In this document: positions 14,912 to 23,543 of the stretch, piece by piece | Position numbering within the stretch: the first letter of the stretch is position 1 | Layout of the letters: every line of letters starts with the position of its first letter | DNA from: CALKXV01 sp964632495 | Lineage (GTDB): Bacteria; Pseudomonadota; Alphaproteobacteria; Rhodobacterales; Rhodobacteraceae | Length of the DNA: 31,734 nucleotides | NCBI GenBank assembly: GCA_964632495.1 | Contig: CAZWDS010000034.1 | Location: 1 to 31,734 of the forward strand | Direction of reading: 5' to 3' | The notes under the pieces: generated by a model | What the model saw: only the letters and a program-made list of their open reading frames with translations | What the model was told of the DNA's origin: nothing | Databases searched by the model: none | Position numbers and translations under genes: made by a program

Positions 14912-15925
14912 ATGAGCGACACAACCACCCTGAGCCTTACCGAGATCGAAGACCTGGCCTACCGCGCCTTGACCGCCGCTGGCACATCCGACGCCAACGC
15001 GCGTCCCTTAGCCGTTGCCACTGCCGCGACAGAAGCGGACGGGATCGCCAGTCATGGTCTGGCCTACATCCCGATCTATTGCGAGCATGTGCACTGTGGC
15101 AAGGTCGATGGTCAGGCGGTGCCGCGCCTCGACCAACCACGTCCTGCCGCGCTGGTGGCTGATGCCGCCACGGGGTTTCCCCATGCGGCGATTGATCTGG
15201 GTTTTGAGCGCCTGGTGCCTTTGGCGCGCGAACAGGGTGTGGCGGCCTTGGCGATCCGCAACAGCTATAACTGCGGCGTCTTGGGGCTGCATACGGCGCG
15301 TCTGGCGCGGGCAGGATTGGTCGCGCTTGGCTTTACCAATGCGCCCGCCTCCATCGCGCCCTCGGGCGGGGCCACGCCAGTTGTCGGCACCAATCCGTTT
15401 TCGCTGGCGGTGCCGGGTGACGGGGGTGAACCCGCGATCCTGATCGATCAAAGCGCCAGCACGATTGCCAAAAGCGAAGTCATGAAACACGCCCGCGAAG
15501 GCAAGCCGATCCCCGAAGGTTGGGCTTTGGATGCCGATGGCAAGCCCACCACAGATGCGGACGTTGGACTGAAAGGGTCGATGGCACCGTCGGGGGGATA
15601 CAAGGGCGTCGGCGTGGCACTGTTGGTCGAAACCATGGCCGCCGCCTTGTCAGGCGCGACCCTTGGGATTCACGCCTCGCCCTTTTCGGGCACCAAGGGC
15701 GGGCCACCCAAGACGGGGCAGTTCTTTCTGGCGATTGACCCGGATGCGACTTCGGGCGGCGCTTTTGCAGACCGCATGACTGACCTGATAGGCGCGTTCG
15801 ATGCTCAGCCGGGCGCGCGTTTGCCGGGCAAAGGTCGGGGCGCGGCGCGGGAACGGGCGGCAAAGCAGGGCGTCGCCGTGTCCAAGGCCATCCTTGCCAA
15901 GATTGACGCGGTGCTGGCCGGTTAA
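14912..15925 (+). CDS. Ldh-family NAD(P)-dependent oxidoreductase (imino-acid or 2-hydroxyacid reductase)
   Basis: A 337-residue member of the malate/L-lactate/L-sulfolactate dehydrogenase family, unrelated to the classical Rossmann-fold lactate dehydrogenases. The catalytic His48 is in the family motif ASHGLAYIP. Cofactor-site stretches such as PVVGTNPFSLAVP and LKGSMAPSGGYKGVG are present. Known relatives reduce delta1-piperideine-2-carboxylate or delta1-pyrroline-2-carboxylate (DpkA type), or oxidise sulfolactate, ureidoglycolate or malate; sequence reading alone does not decide. The adjacent 2-oxoacid-type TRAP importer and dipeptidase-like enzyme would fit an imino- or oxo-acid product. 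The ATG at 14912 has a GAGAGAAA site. It is the last gene of the plus-strand operon and ends 3 bases before the convergent DUF1801 gene. Confidence 0.9.
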   Translation: MSDTTTLSLTEIEDLAYRALTAAGTSDANARPLAVATAATEADGIASHGLAYIPIYCEHVHCGKVDGQAVPRLDQPRPAALVADAATGFPHAAIDLGFERLVPLAREQGVAALAIRNSYNCGVLGLHTARLARAGLVALGFTNAPASIAPSGGATPVVGTNPFSLAVPGDGGEPAILIDQSASTIAKSEVMKHAREGKPIPEGWALDADGKPTTDADVGLKGSMAPSGGYKGVGVALLVETMAAALSGATLGIHASPFSGTKGGPPKTGQFFLAIDPDATSGGAFADRMTDLIGAFDAQPGARLPGKGRGAARERAAKQGVAVSKAILAKIDAVLAG

Positions 15926-15928
15926 GCC

Positions 15929-16339
15929 CTAGTCATGACGGCGTTTGTCCCGATGATAGGTCAGCGCCATTGCGGCCATCTGCTGAACCTCTGCCTCGGG
16001 TAACGGCGTCGCCATTGATATGTGGACAGCACGTGCGCCCTCGTAGGCGAAGCCATCCGGAAAGCGGGCGCGATAAAGATCAATCAAGCGCGTCTGACAG
16101 GGCACGAATAGCGTCACCCGCGCCTTGGGGCCGTCCGACCAGCCAAGGCGCAGTGTCGTGCCGATCCGGGGCCGTTTGGGCAAATACGCCGGTTCGCCCC
16201 ATTTCAGCGTTTCTTCCAGAAGGCCGATCTCTTCGGCCTTGGCCGCCGCTAAAATTAAGTCGCGGATCGCCATTAAACGGTCACGGGTTTTTGGCGATGC
16301 TTCGTTCAGCTTTCGGGTCACATCGGGCGGAGGTGTCAT
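15929..16339 (-). CDS. DUF1801-domain protein
   Basis: A 136-residue protein with the DUF1801 (YdhG-like) fold. Landmarks are ETLKWGEPAYL (residues about 43-53), a strand with RVTLFVPCQ, and a C-terminal RAVHISMATPLPEAEVQQM. Family members are small cytosolic alpha/beta proteins without a settled function, sometimes proposed to bind small ligands. The start codon overlaps the stop of the upstream oxidoreductase gene by 4 bases, so they form one transcription unit. It converges with the Ldh gene, leaving only 3 bases between, so there is no room for a separate terminator. Confidence 0.8.
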   Translation of the reverse strand: MTPPPDVTRKLNEASPKTRDRLMAIRDLILAAAKAEEIGLLEETLKWGEPAYLPKRPRIGTTLRLGWSDGPKARVTLFVPCQTRLIDLYRARFPDGFAYEGARAVHISMATPLPEAEVQQMAAMALTYHRDKRRHD

Positions 16340-17418
16340 GGCACGACCACGATATTGCCGGTGTGGGTCTTTTCGATGAAAGCGGTTTGGGCGGCGTGCA
16401 GATCCTTCAATGGGTAAGTCGCGGCCAGTGCCGGTTTGACCTTGCCCGTTTCGATCAAGCGGATCAGTTCGGGCATCACCTCGGTGTCAATGACTGTTGA
16501 TCCGGTGAAGGTCAGATCGTTCAGGTAAAAGGTCCGCAGGTCAAATTCGACCATCGGCCCTGCAATCGCGCCCGAGCATGTATACCGTCCGCCGCGTTCC
16601 AGCACTTCGATCAACTGAGGCCAAACGGGTCCGCCAACCACATCCGCCACAACGGTGATCTTTTCGTCGCCCAGAGCGCCACGCAGATTGTCGGGTGCAC
16701 GCGGCAAGATGCGATCCGCGCCAAAGGCGGCGACGTCCGCGTGTTTGGCGTCAGAGGCCAGCGCAATCACGCGCGCGCCGCGTTCTTGGGCCAATTGCAC
16801 AACGGCACCGCCCACGCCCCCCGAGGCTCCGGGCACCAAGACGCAATCCTCTGCCGTTACTTGTGCGCGGTGCAACATGCCAAGCGCGGTGGAGTAGGAA
16901 CAGGAAAAGGTGGCAAGTTCCGCCTCGCTAAGCGTCGAGGAAATCGCCAAAGCGTTTCGCGCGGGCATGGTGGTGAAGTCCGCAAAACCACCGTCGCGCT
17001 CGGACCCGTAATATCCAACCTTGGTCTTGTCCGTCAGCGCCGCAGGGTCCCGCAACCAATTGTCCGTAATGATCCGTTCGCCAATACGGCCCGGGTCAAC
17101 CTGCGCGCCAACCCCAACAATCGTGCCGCACACATCGGCCCCCTGGATGCGCGGAAAACTGATCGGAGCGCCGCCCCAGCTAGGGTCATCCTGCCCTTCA
17201 ACATCAAAGCCTGCGCCCGTCGTCCGTTCGCTCACCGCTTTCGAATACCAGCCCGACCGCGTGTTCACATCGGTGTTGTTCAAGCCGCATGCCCCAACTT
17301 TCACAAGGACATCGTGCGGTCCTGGTGTGGGGCATGGCCAGTTTTCGTGCCAAACGATCTGATCCATATCGCCATGGCCCATGGTAACCATCGCGCGCAT
17401 TGTCTTTGGGTGGTCCAT
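16336..17418 (-). CDS. MDR-superfamily zinc-type alcohol dehydrogenase/quinone reductase-like protein
   Basis: A 360-residue medium-chain dehydrogenase/reductase. The N-terminal GroES-like domain holds VKVGACGLNNTDVNTRSGWY. The Rossmann fold carries the nucleotide-binding segment VPGASGGVGGAVVQLA (about residues 197-212). The four-cysteine structural zinc loop is absent, as in quinone or alkenal/one oxidoreductases. An unusual insert around residues 65-90 (AGFDVEGQDDPSWGGAPISF) precedes the conserved RIQGADVCG. The substrate is unknown. It is translationally coupled to the DUF1801 gene downstream and lies 80 bases after the PaaX-like regulator gene on the same strand, so it may belong to the phenylacetate-linked unit, but nothing in the sequence proves this. 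Confidence 0.88.
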   Translation of the reverse strand: MDHPKTMRAMVTMGHGDMDQIVWHENWPCPTPGPHDVLVKVGACGLNNTDVNTRSGWYSKAVSERTTGAGFDVEGQDDPSWGGAPISFPRIQGADVCGTIVGVGAQVDPGRIGERIITDNWLRDPAALTDKTKVGYYGSERDGGFADFTTMPARNALAISSTLSEAELATFSCSYSTALGMLHRAQVTAEDCVLVPGASGGVGGAVVQLAQERGARVIALASDAKHADVAAFGADRILPRAPDNLRGALGDEKITVVADVVGGPVWPQLIEVLERGGRYTCSGAIAGPMVEFDLRTFYLNDLTFTGSTVIDTEVMPELIRLIETGKVKPALAATYPLKDLHAAQTAFIEKTHTGNIVVVP

Positions 17419-17498
17419 GGGGCGGGCTCCGTTGGCTTTTGGGTTTGTTTGACTAGCTAGACCCTGATCGCCGAAAGGGTCAATCGGCGAAACTGCGG

Positions 17499-18257
17499 TC
17501 AGGTCACGTGGCTTGAAGGTGGACGGGAAGCTTGGCGCAAAATCTGGTGCACACGCGCACGGCAGGCATTGCCAATCCAGTCCGGTCCCATCAGATGCGC
17601 CGCTGTCCGAGTGTGGCTAAGGACCAGCCGCCGCCAACGGTGCAGCGTCAGAATGCGCAAGGTCAGTTGATCCGGCATTGGCATGTCCGGGATCGAGACC
17701 TTTGCCGAAAGCACGTCCAGCAAGCGACGATAGCTGTCCTGTGTCTCGGCCGGCAACACTTGGGTGCGGATCCATTCCGGAAGATCGGCGATGGCGGTGT
17801 CCGAGACCATAAGATCGCGCGCATCTGTCGGACGCCTGTCTGTCAATATCGACCCGTTGCTTAGCTTGATCCCGCCCAGATCAGTTCGCCCGGGCCCAGA
17901 TGGCTCAAGGATCAGATAGGCCCGCGTCGGACGATCCACCGTATCGTCAAACACCCGGCTTTGCACCGCCAGTGTTTCTTGCCGCGCCAGATCGCTAAGC
18001 GAATACCGACTGACCCGCCCGTCTTTTGCAACCGTGATCCAACCGTCTTTGCGCAATCGATGCAGTGCCACGCGCTGCGCTTCGGTACGAATGCCAAGCC
18101 GCCCGGTGATGTCCGACAAGTAAGGTCCCGGCAAATAGGCCCGCTCGGCAAAGGCCAAATCTCCAAAGATCGTGACAAGCACCGACCAAACCTTCAGGTC
18201 TGCGAAGGCCAAAAGGTCTTCGATCAAGGGTTGATAGGGCGGCGTCGGCGTGTCCAT
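17499..18257 (-). CDS. PaaX-like transcriptional regulator
   Basis: A 252-residue protein resembling PaaX, the repressor that responds to phenylacetyl-CoA in other bacteria. The N-terminal winged helix contains VWSVLVTIFGDLAF, TEAQRVALHRLRKDGWI and the wing DGRVSRYSLS. The rest corresponds to the PaaX effector region with LPEWIRTQVLP and a C-terminal HRWRRLVL helix. It is shorter than E. coli PaaX (about 316). The frame is open to 18296, but the ATG at 18257 gives the normal N terminus. It lies 45 bases after paaZ on the same strand and could be co-transcribed with it, allowing autoregulation of the paa genes. A TetR-type regulator in the same cluster is a second candidate controller. Confidence 0.82.
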   Translation of the reverse strand: MDTPTPPYQPLIEDLLAFADLKVWSVLVTIFGDLAFAERAYLPGPYLSDITGRLGIRTEAQRVALHRLRKDGWITVAKDGRVSRYSLSDLARQETLAVQSRVFDDTVDRPTRAYLILEPSGPGRTDLGGIKLSNGSILTDRRPTDARDLMVSDTAIADLPEWIRTQVLPAETQDSYRRLLDVLSAKVSIPDMPMPDQLTLRILTLHRWRRLVLSHTRTAAHLMGPDWIGNACRARVHQILRQASRPPSSHVT

Positions 18258-18302
18258 GGGGCAAAGCCTAAGGGAAGGGGCCAGAAAGGCCCACACCCGT
18301 TT

Positions 18303-20333
18303 TTAATAGGCCACCATGGTCAAAAGCTCGTATTCCGCGACCAGATCATCGTCTTGATTGCTCAGCGTCACATGCCAGCGCACCTCGCCATAGTCGTCAT
18401 TGCGGGGCGTCTTCTTTTTGACGGTCAGGCGCACTTTGATGCTGTCGCCCGCCTCAACTGGTTTCATGAATCGCAAGGCATCCAGCCCGGTGTTCGCCAG
18501 CACCGGCCCTTCGTTTGGTTCAACAAACAGACCCGCAGCAAAGGACAACAGCAGATAGCCATGGGCCACGCGCCCCGGGAAGAACGGGTTCCGTTCGGCG
18601 GCGGCCTGATCCATGTGAGCATAGAATGTGTCGCCGGTGAAATGGGCGAAGGTCTCGATATCTTGCAGCGTGATTGTGCGGGTGGGGGTGTGCAACGTCT
18701 CGCCAATCTTCAGATCGTGGAAACGGCGGGTGAAGGGATGGGCGGGGCCATCGCGCTCAGTACTGCCCGGCACCCAGCTTTCGGTGATGGCGCTTAAAAT
18801 GTCCGGACTGCCCTGAATCGCGGTGCGCTGCATGTAATGCATGACGCCACGAATACCGCCCATCTCTTCGCCGCCACCCGCACGCCCCGGACCGCCATGC
18901 ACCATATGGGGCAGAGGCGAGCCGTGCCCCGTACTTTCGCCCATGCTGTCGCGATTGTTGAAATAGAGCCGTCCGTGAAATGCGCCGCTGCCAAGGGTTA
19001 CTTCGCGCGCAAAATCCGGATCCCGCGTGATGACCGAAGCCACAAGCGAGCCTTGCCCCCGGTTCAAAAGCGCCATGGCGTGATCCAGATCGCGGTATCC
19101 CATAATCGTCGAGACTGGGCCGAACGCCTCGATATCATGAACGTTTTGTGCATGGTCGGGATCGGCGCAATGATACAGCATTGGCGGCAAGAAAGCGCCT
19201 TCATCCCGGTCGGCACCCAGCACTTCGAAACCTTCGGGGTCGCCGAACACGCGTTCGGCCTCTGCTCCGATCAGAGCGGATTTCTTAAGTACATCCTTTT
19301 TCTGAGCATTCGACACCAAAGCCCCCATGTCAGTCTCTTTCGCTGCCGGATCGCCGATCACCGTCTTGGCCAACCGCGCCGACAGAGCCATTATCACCGC
19401 GTCGACCTGCATATCGGGCACCATCATCCGACGGATTGCGGTGCATTTTTGGCCCGCCTTGGTGGTGATTTCGCGATGCGCTTCTTTCAGGAACAGATCA
19501 AACTCGGGCGTGCCGGGTGTGGCGTCGGGGCCCAAGACGCTGGCGTTCAGGCTGTCTTGTTCGGCGATGAAGCGCGTGGCGTTTTGTAAAATGTTGGGGC
19601 GTGATCGAAGCGCCAATGCTGTCGTGGCTGATCCGGTGAAACTGACGAGGTCCTGCGACCCGACAAGGTCCAGCATGTTTCCCAATCCACCCGAGACCAG
19701 TTGCAAGGCTCCGTCCGGCAAGATGCCACTTTCCAAGATGATCCGCACCGCCAGTTCGGTCACATAACACGTCGCTGTTGCCGGTTTCACGATGGCTGGA
19801 ACGCCGGCCAAAAGGGCAGGCGCCAGCTTCTCCAACATGCCCCAGACCGGAAAGTTGAACGCGTTGATATGCACCGCGACACCGGGCAAGGGCGTGCAGA
19901 TGTGCTGGCCCAGAAAAGTGCCGTTCCGCGACAACTGCTCGACCGCGCCGTCCACATAGACCTTGCCATTCGGCATCTCGCGACGGCCTTTAGAGGCAAA
20001 GACAAACACCGTGCCAATCCCGCCATCAATGTCGATCAGGTGATCCCGCTGCGTGGCTCCAGTGGCAAAGGACAGATCATATAGCGCCTGTTTGTGCTTA
20101 CCCAGATGCTGCGCCAGCGCCTTCAGCATTCGGGCCCGGTCGTGAAACGTCATTGCACGCAACGCCGGGCCGCCCACACGCGCCGCATACTCCAGCATCG
20201 CCCCGGCGTCCAAAACGTCGTTGCCCGCCCGCGCCATCACTTTGCCGGTCACCGCATTTTCGATCTCGCGTGCACCCGGTCCCGGTGCCAACCAGTGCCC
20301 GGCGGCAAAACTGTGGACGTCGATCAGGCTCAT
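18303..20333 (-). CDS. paaZ: Bifunctional oxepin-CoA hydrolase / 3-oxo-5,6-dehydrosuberyl-CoA semialdehyde dehydrogenase
   Basis: A 676-residue fusion that opens the oxepin ring of the activated phenylacetate intermediate and oxidises the resulting aldehyde with NADP+. The N-terminal aldehyde dehydrogenase domain (about 1-520) has the general base Glu258 in FIAEQDSLN and the nucleophile Cys297 in AGQKCTAIRR. The C-terminal MaoC-type hydratase domain (about 538-676) has the catalytic pair Asp568 and His573 in HFTGDTFYAHMD. Length and residue spacing match E. coli PaaZ. Both active sites look intact, so the reactive semialdehyde should be channelled toward 3-oxoadipyl-CoA and not left to form tropone-type side products. 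It is divergent from paaG across 87 bases holding a candidate operator. Confidence 0.97.
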   Translation of the reverse strand: MSLIDVHSFAAGHWLAPGPGAREIENAVTGKVMARAGNDVLDAGAMLEYAARVGGPALRAMTFHDRARMLKALAQHLGKHKQALYDLSFATGATQRDHLIDIDGGIGTVFVFASKGRREMPNGKVYVDGAVEQLSRNGTFLGQHICTPLPGVAVHINAFNFPVWGMLEKLAPALLAGVPAIVKPATATCYVTELAVRIILESGILPDGALQLVSGGLGNMLDLVGSQDLVSFTGSATTALALRSRPNILQNATRFIAEQDSLNASVLGPDATPGTPEFDLFLKEAHREITTKAGQKCTAIRRMMVPDMQVDAVIMALSARLAKTVIGDPAAKETDMGALVSNAQKKDVLKKSALIGAEAERVFGDPEGFEVLGADRDEGAFLPPMLYHCADPDHAQNVHDIEAFGPVSTIMGYRDLDHAMALLNRGQGSLVASVITRDPDFAREVTLGSGAFHGRLYFNNRDSMGESTGHGSPLPHMVHGGPGRAGGGEEMGGIRGVMHYMQRTAIQGSPDILSAITESWVPGSTERDGPAHPFTRRFHDLKIGETLHTPTRTITLQDIETFAHFTGDTFYAHMDQAAAERNPFFPGRVAHGYLLLSFAAGLFVEPNEGPVLANTGLDALRFMKPVEAGDSIKVRLTVKKKTPRNDDYGEVRWHVTLSNQDDDLVAEYELLTMVAY

Positions 20334-20373
20334 TAGGTGTCCTTTCGAAAGTCAGGGTGTGGTGGAATTAATT

Positions 20374-20388
20374 GACCGCTTGGTCGGT
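20374..20388. promoter_or_regulatory. Candidate TetR-type operator between paaZ and paaG
   Basis: GACCGCTTGGTCGGT contains two nested inverted repeats, GACC-N4-GGTC and ACCG-N6-CGGT. This resembles the GACCG/CGGTC-rich palindromes bound by TetR-family regulators of acyl-CoA catabolism. It lies in the 87-base divergent region, 40 bases from the paaZ start and 32 from the paaG start, so one bound protein could control both directions. The TetR gene at 22941 is the obvious candidate. Confidence 0.55.
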
Positions 20389-20420
20389 TTATGCAAGGGA
20401 TTCTTCAAAGAGGAGAGGGC

Positions 20421-21212
20421 ATGAGCCATACAATCACCGTTTCAAAGACCGGCGCATTGCACGAGATCACGTTGAACCGACCGGATCGGCTGAATGCGTT
20501 CAACGACGAAATGCATCTTGCCTTGCGCGCCGCCTTGACTGACGCGGCGGATCAAAACGCCCGTGCGGTTCTGTTGACGGGCGCGGGGCGCGGGTTTTGT
20601 GCGGGGCAGGACTTGGGCGACCGCGATCCGGCCAAAATGGATGGCCCGCCTGATCTGGGGCGCACCCTGACCGAATTTTACAATCCGCTTGTTCGCCAGA
20701 TCCGAAACCTGCCGTGCCCCGTGATCTGCGCCGTCAATGGTGTAGCAGCGGGCGCGGGCGCGAATATCGCCCTGGCATGTGACATCGTTCTGGCAGCGAC
20801 AAGGGCAAGGTTCATCCAGTCCTTCGCCAAAGTCGGCCTGATCCCCGACGGCGGGGGAAGCTGGTCTTTGCCGCGTCTGATCGGCGAAGCCCGCGCCAAA
20901 GCTTTGGCGATGACAGCAGACCCTTTAAGCGCCGAACAGGCCGCAGACTGGGGCTTGATCTGGAAAGCTTTGCCGGACGCAGACCTGATGGACGAGGCCC
21001 GCACCTTGGCCGCTCGCATGTCCGAGGGGCCGACCCAAGGTCTGGCTGCAACGAAACATGCCATTCAACAGGCCGCTGCTCACACTCTGGATCAGCAGTT
21101 GGAACTTGAAGCGGAATTGCAAAAAACCTGCGGCGAAAGCGCGGAGTATGCCGAAGGCGTCAGTGCTTTTCTGGAAAAGCGCGCGCCAAGCTTCACCGGA
21201 GAAAAGTCATGA
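20421..21212 (+). CDS. paaG: Ring-1,2-epoxyphenylacetyl-CoA isomerase
   Basis: A 263-residue crotonase-fold enzyme. It converts ring-1,2-epoxyphenylacetyl-CoA to the oxepin form that PaaZ then opens. The oxyanion-hole regions GRGFCAGQDLGDRD (about 56-69) and NGVAAGAGANIALACD are present. Asp143 in GLIPDGGGSW is the acid typical of PaaG; hydratases have Glu here. Length equals E. coli PaaG (262). The frame is open to 20391, but the ATG at 20421 follows an AGGAGAG ribosome site. It overlaps paaI by 4 bases (ATGA). PaaG is also reported to isomerise a later unsaturated CoA intermediate. Confidence 0.95.
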   Translation: MSHTITVSKTGALHEITLNRPDRLNAFNDEMHLALRAALTDAADQNARAVLLTGAGRGFCAGQDLGDRDPAKMDGPPDLGRTLTEFYNPLVRQIRNLPCPVICAVNGVAAGAGANIALACDIVLAATRARFIQSFAKVGLIPDGGGSWSLPRLIGEARAKALAMTADPLSAEQAADWGLIWKALPDADLMDEARTLAARMSEGPTQGLAATKHAIQQAAAHTLDQQLELEAELQKTCGESAEYAEGVSAFLEKRAPSFTGEKS

Positions 21213-21646
21213 CGCCCAAGGACCGCGCCGAAAAATGCGCCGCTGCCCTGTGGTCGACAGATCGCGCCAGCGGGTGGTTCGGGATGGAACTGATCGACGT
21301 AGATGAAGCCCGCGCCGAACTGGTCCTGACCGTGCGTCCGGAACACGTCAACGGCCACGGTATTTGCCACGGCGGCGTGATTTTCTCACTCGCCGACAGC
21401 GCCTTTGCCTTCGCCTGCAACAGCCGCAATCAATCGACCGTCGCGCATCAAAATTCGATCACCTACCTCGCGCCCGGTCGCTTGGGCGACAGCCTCACTG
21501 CCCATGCCCGCGAAATCAGCCTGACCGGGCGCACCGGTGTGACCGACGTGACTGTGACGAACCAGGACAACATCGTGATCGCTGAATTCCGCGGCATTTC
21601 GCGCGCCATCAAGGGCCAGCTGTTTGACGAAAAGGACGCATCATGA
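21209..21646 (+). CDS. paaI: Phenylacetate-pathway hotdog-fold thioesterase
   Basis: A 145-residue acyl-CoA thioesterase of the PaaI type. The hotdog helix carries GHGICHGGVIFSLADSAFAF, with the catalytic Asp63 in the usual place. Family members hydrolyse ring-hydroxylated phenylacetyl-CoA and rescue CoA when the pathway stalls at dead-end thioesters. It is coupled on both sides by 4-base ATGA overlaps, to paaG and paaK, so the three are made from one message in fixed proportion. Confidence 0.95.
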   Translation: MTPKDRAEKCAAALWSTDRASGWFGMELIDVDEARAELVLTVRPEHVNGHGICHGGVIFSLADSAFAFACNSRNQSTVAHQNSITYLAPGRLGDSLTAHAREISLTGRTGVTDVTVTNQDNIVIAEFRGISRAIKGQLFDEKDAS

Positions 21647-22941
21647 AGGACCTCGCCGCCCGGAAAGAAGACCTCGACCCGATCGAGATAGCATCCCGCG
21701 ACGAAATCGAAGCATTGCAGATCAAGCGGTTGAAATGGTCGCTGACCCACGCCTATGACAATGTGGCGATGTACAAAGACAGGTTCGACAAGGCGGGCGT
21801 GCACCCGGATGATCTGACCACGCTGGCCGATCTGGCCAAGTTCCCCTTCACCGAAAAAGACGACCTGCGCGCCAATTATCCCTTTGGTCTGTTCGCCGTG
21901 CCCAAAGACCAAATCATGCGCATCCATGCGTCATCCGGCACCACGGGCAAACCCACGGTCGTGGGCTACACCGCGAACGATTGCGAGGTGTTTGCCGATA
22001 TGGTTGCGCGCAGCTTGCGGGCTTCGGGCGTGAAGCGCGGCGATATGGTGCACAACGCATACGGCTATGGCCTGTTCACCGGCGGGCTTGGCGCACACCA
22101 CGGGATTGAACGGCTTGGCGCTTCAGTTGTGCCCGTGTCGGGGGGGATGACCGCGCGGCAGGTCATGCTGATCAACGATTTCAAACCCCAAGCCATCACG
22201 GTCACCCCGTCCTACGCCCTGAACATTCTGGAAGAATTCCAAGCCCAAGGTCTGGACCCCCGCGCCTGTTCGCTGGACGTCGGTATTTTCGGAGCCGAAC
22301 CCTGGACCAACGCCATGCGCCGCGAAATCGAAGAGGCCTTCGACATGCACGCCGTCGATATCTACGGCCTGTCGGAAATCATGGGGCCGGGTGTGGCCAA
22401 TGAATGTGTGGAAACCAAAGACGGGCTGCACATCTGGGAAGATCACTTCTATCCCGAAGTCGTGAACCCCGAAACGCTGGAACCCGTCGCTGAAGGTGAG
22501 CCGGGCGAGTTGGTCTTTACCACGCTGACAAAAGAAGCCATGCCGATGATCCGCTACCGCACCAAGGACCTGACCCGCCTGATGCCCGGGACCGCACGGT
22601 CTATGCGCCGGATGGAAAAAATCACGGGCCGCGCCGACGACATGATAATCCTGCGTGGCGTCAATGTGTTTCCAACCCAGATCGAAGAGCAACTGATGGC
22701 CACCGACGGGCTGGCGCCGTACTTCCAGATCGAGCTTTTGCGCGAGGGCGCGATGGACCAAATGCGCGTCCATGTCGAAACGCAAACCGGGGGCGACAAA
22801 GACGCTTTGTCGGATGCGCTTAAAAAACGGATCAAGATGATCGTCGGTGTCTCTGCCGAGGTGGCTGTGGGGGATCCGGGAAGCGTGGAACGCTCGCAAG
22901 GCAAGGCGAAACGAGTGGTCGACAACCGGGGCGCACGCTAG
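21643..22941 (+). CDS. paaK: Phenylacetate-CoA ligase
   Basis: A 432-residue AMP-forming ligase that starts the pathway by converting phenylacetate, ATP and CoA to phenylacetyl-CoA. The P-loop-like motif SSGTTGKPTVVGYT is at residues 97-110. The adenylate-binding region reads DIYGLSEIMGPGVANEC, and the C-terminal hinge and Lys-bearing lid contain GRADDMIILRGVNVFP. Length matches PaaK of E. coli (437). Its start overlaps the paaI stop by 4 bases, and its own stop shares one base with the GTG start of the TetR regulator. Phenylacetyl-CoA is the usual inducer of paa genes, so this enzyme also makes the signal. Confidence 0.97.
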   Translation: MKDLAARKEDLDPIEIASRDEIEALQIKRLKWSLTHAYDNVAMYKDRFDKAGVHPDDLTTLADLAKFPFTEKDDLRANYPFGLFAVPKDQIMRIHASSGTTGKPTVVGYTANDCEVFADMVARSLRASGVKRGDMVHNAYGYGLFTGGLGAHHGIERLGASVVPVSGGMTARQVMLINDFKPQAITVTPSYALNILEEFQAQGLDPRACSLDVGIFGAEPWTNAMRREIEEAFDMHAVDIYGLSEIMGPGVANECVETKDGLHIWEDHFYPEVVNPETLEPVAEGEPGELVFTTLTKEAMPMIRYRTKDLTRLMPGTARSMRRMEKITGRADDMIILRGVNVFPTQIEEQLMATDGLAPYFQIELLREGAMDQMRVHVETQTGGDKDALSDALKKRIKMIVGVSAEVAVGDPGSVERSQGKAKRVVDNRGAR

Positions 22942-23534
22942 TGGCGCGACCCATTGCCAAGGACTATGACGACAAGAGGCGGTTGATATTGGATAAGGCG
23001 GCCGCGCTGTTCGCCGATGAAGGGTTTGATCGCACCTCTGTTGCCGAAGTGGCGCGGGCCTGTGGGATCTCGAAAGCGAATATCTATCACTACTACAACG
23101 CCAAGAATGACATCCTGTTCGACATACTGGACGACTATCTTTGCACCCTTCGGGACCGGATTTGTGGTTTGCCGACCGGCGGCAACCCCGAACAGGATTT
23201 CCGCAACTTGCTCAGCGAAATCCTTCTGGCCTATCAGGGCGCAGATCATCAGCACCGGCTGCAATCGGGCTCGATCCGGCATCTTCCGCAACAACAGCAA
23301 GACATCCTGACCGGATACCAACGGGATCTGGTCCGGCATCTTAGCGATCGTTTGTCCGCTTTGGTGCCTGAGGTCTTTGCAAGCGACCGCATCAAGCTGC
23401 GGGCGACCTCGATGTCGGTCTTTGGAATGCTGAACTGGTTCTACATGTGGAACCGTAACGCCAACGAACAGGCGCGCCGTGACTATGCCGATCTTGTCGC
23501 GACCCTGTGCTTGAAAGGGCTGCCGGGACTTTAG
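22941..23534 (+). CDS. TetR-family regulator of the phenylacetate cluster (PaaR-like)
   Basis: A 197-residue one-component regulator. The N-terminal TetR helix-turn-helix is clear (AALFADEGFDRTSVAEVARA, then ISKANIYHYY, about residues 22-54), followed by an alpha-helical ligand domain. It starts at a GTG whose first base is the last base of the paaK stop codon, so it is co-transcribed with paaG-paaI-paaK. Position suggests that it represses the paa genes and is released by phenylacetyl-CoA or a related thioester, like PaaR in other bacteria; the ligand is inferred. The stop codon lies in a small inverted repeat (TTTAGA 23530-23535, TCTAAA 23543-23548) that also holds the stop of the convergent paaJ. 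Confidence 0.9.
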   Translation: MARPIAKDYDDKRRLILDKAAALFADEGFDRTSVAEVARACGISKANIYHYYNAKNDILFDILDDYLCTLRDRICGLPTGGNPEQDFRNLLSEILLAYQGADHQHRLQSGSIRHLPQQQQDILTGYQRDLVRHLSDRLSALVPEVFASDRIKLRATSMSVFGMLNWFYMWNRNANEQARRDYADLVATLCLKGLPGL

Positions 23535-23543
23535 AACAGGGCT

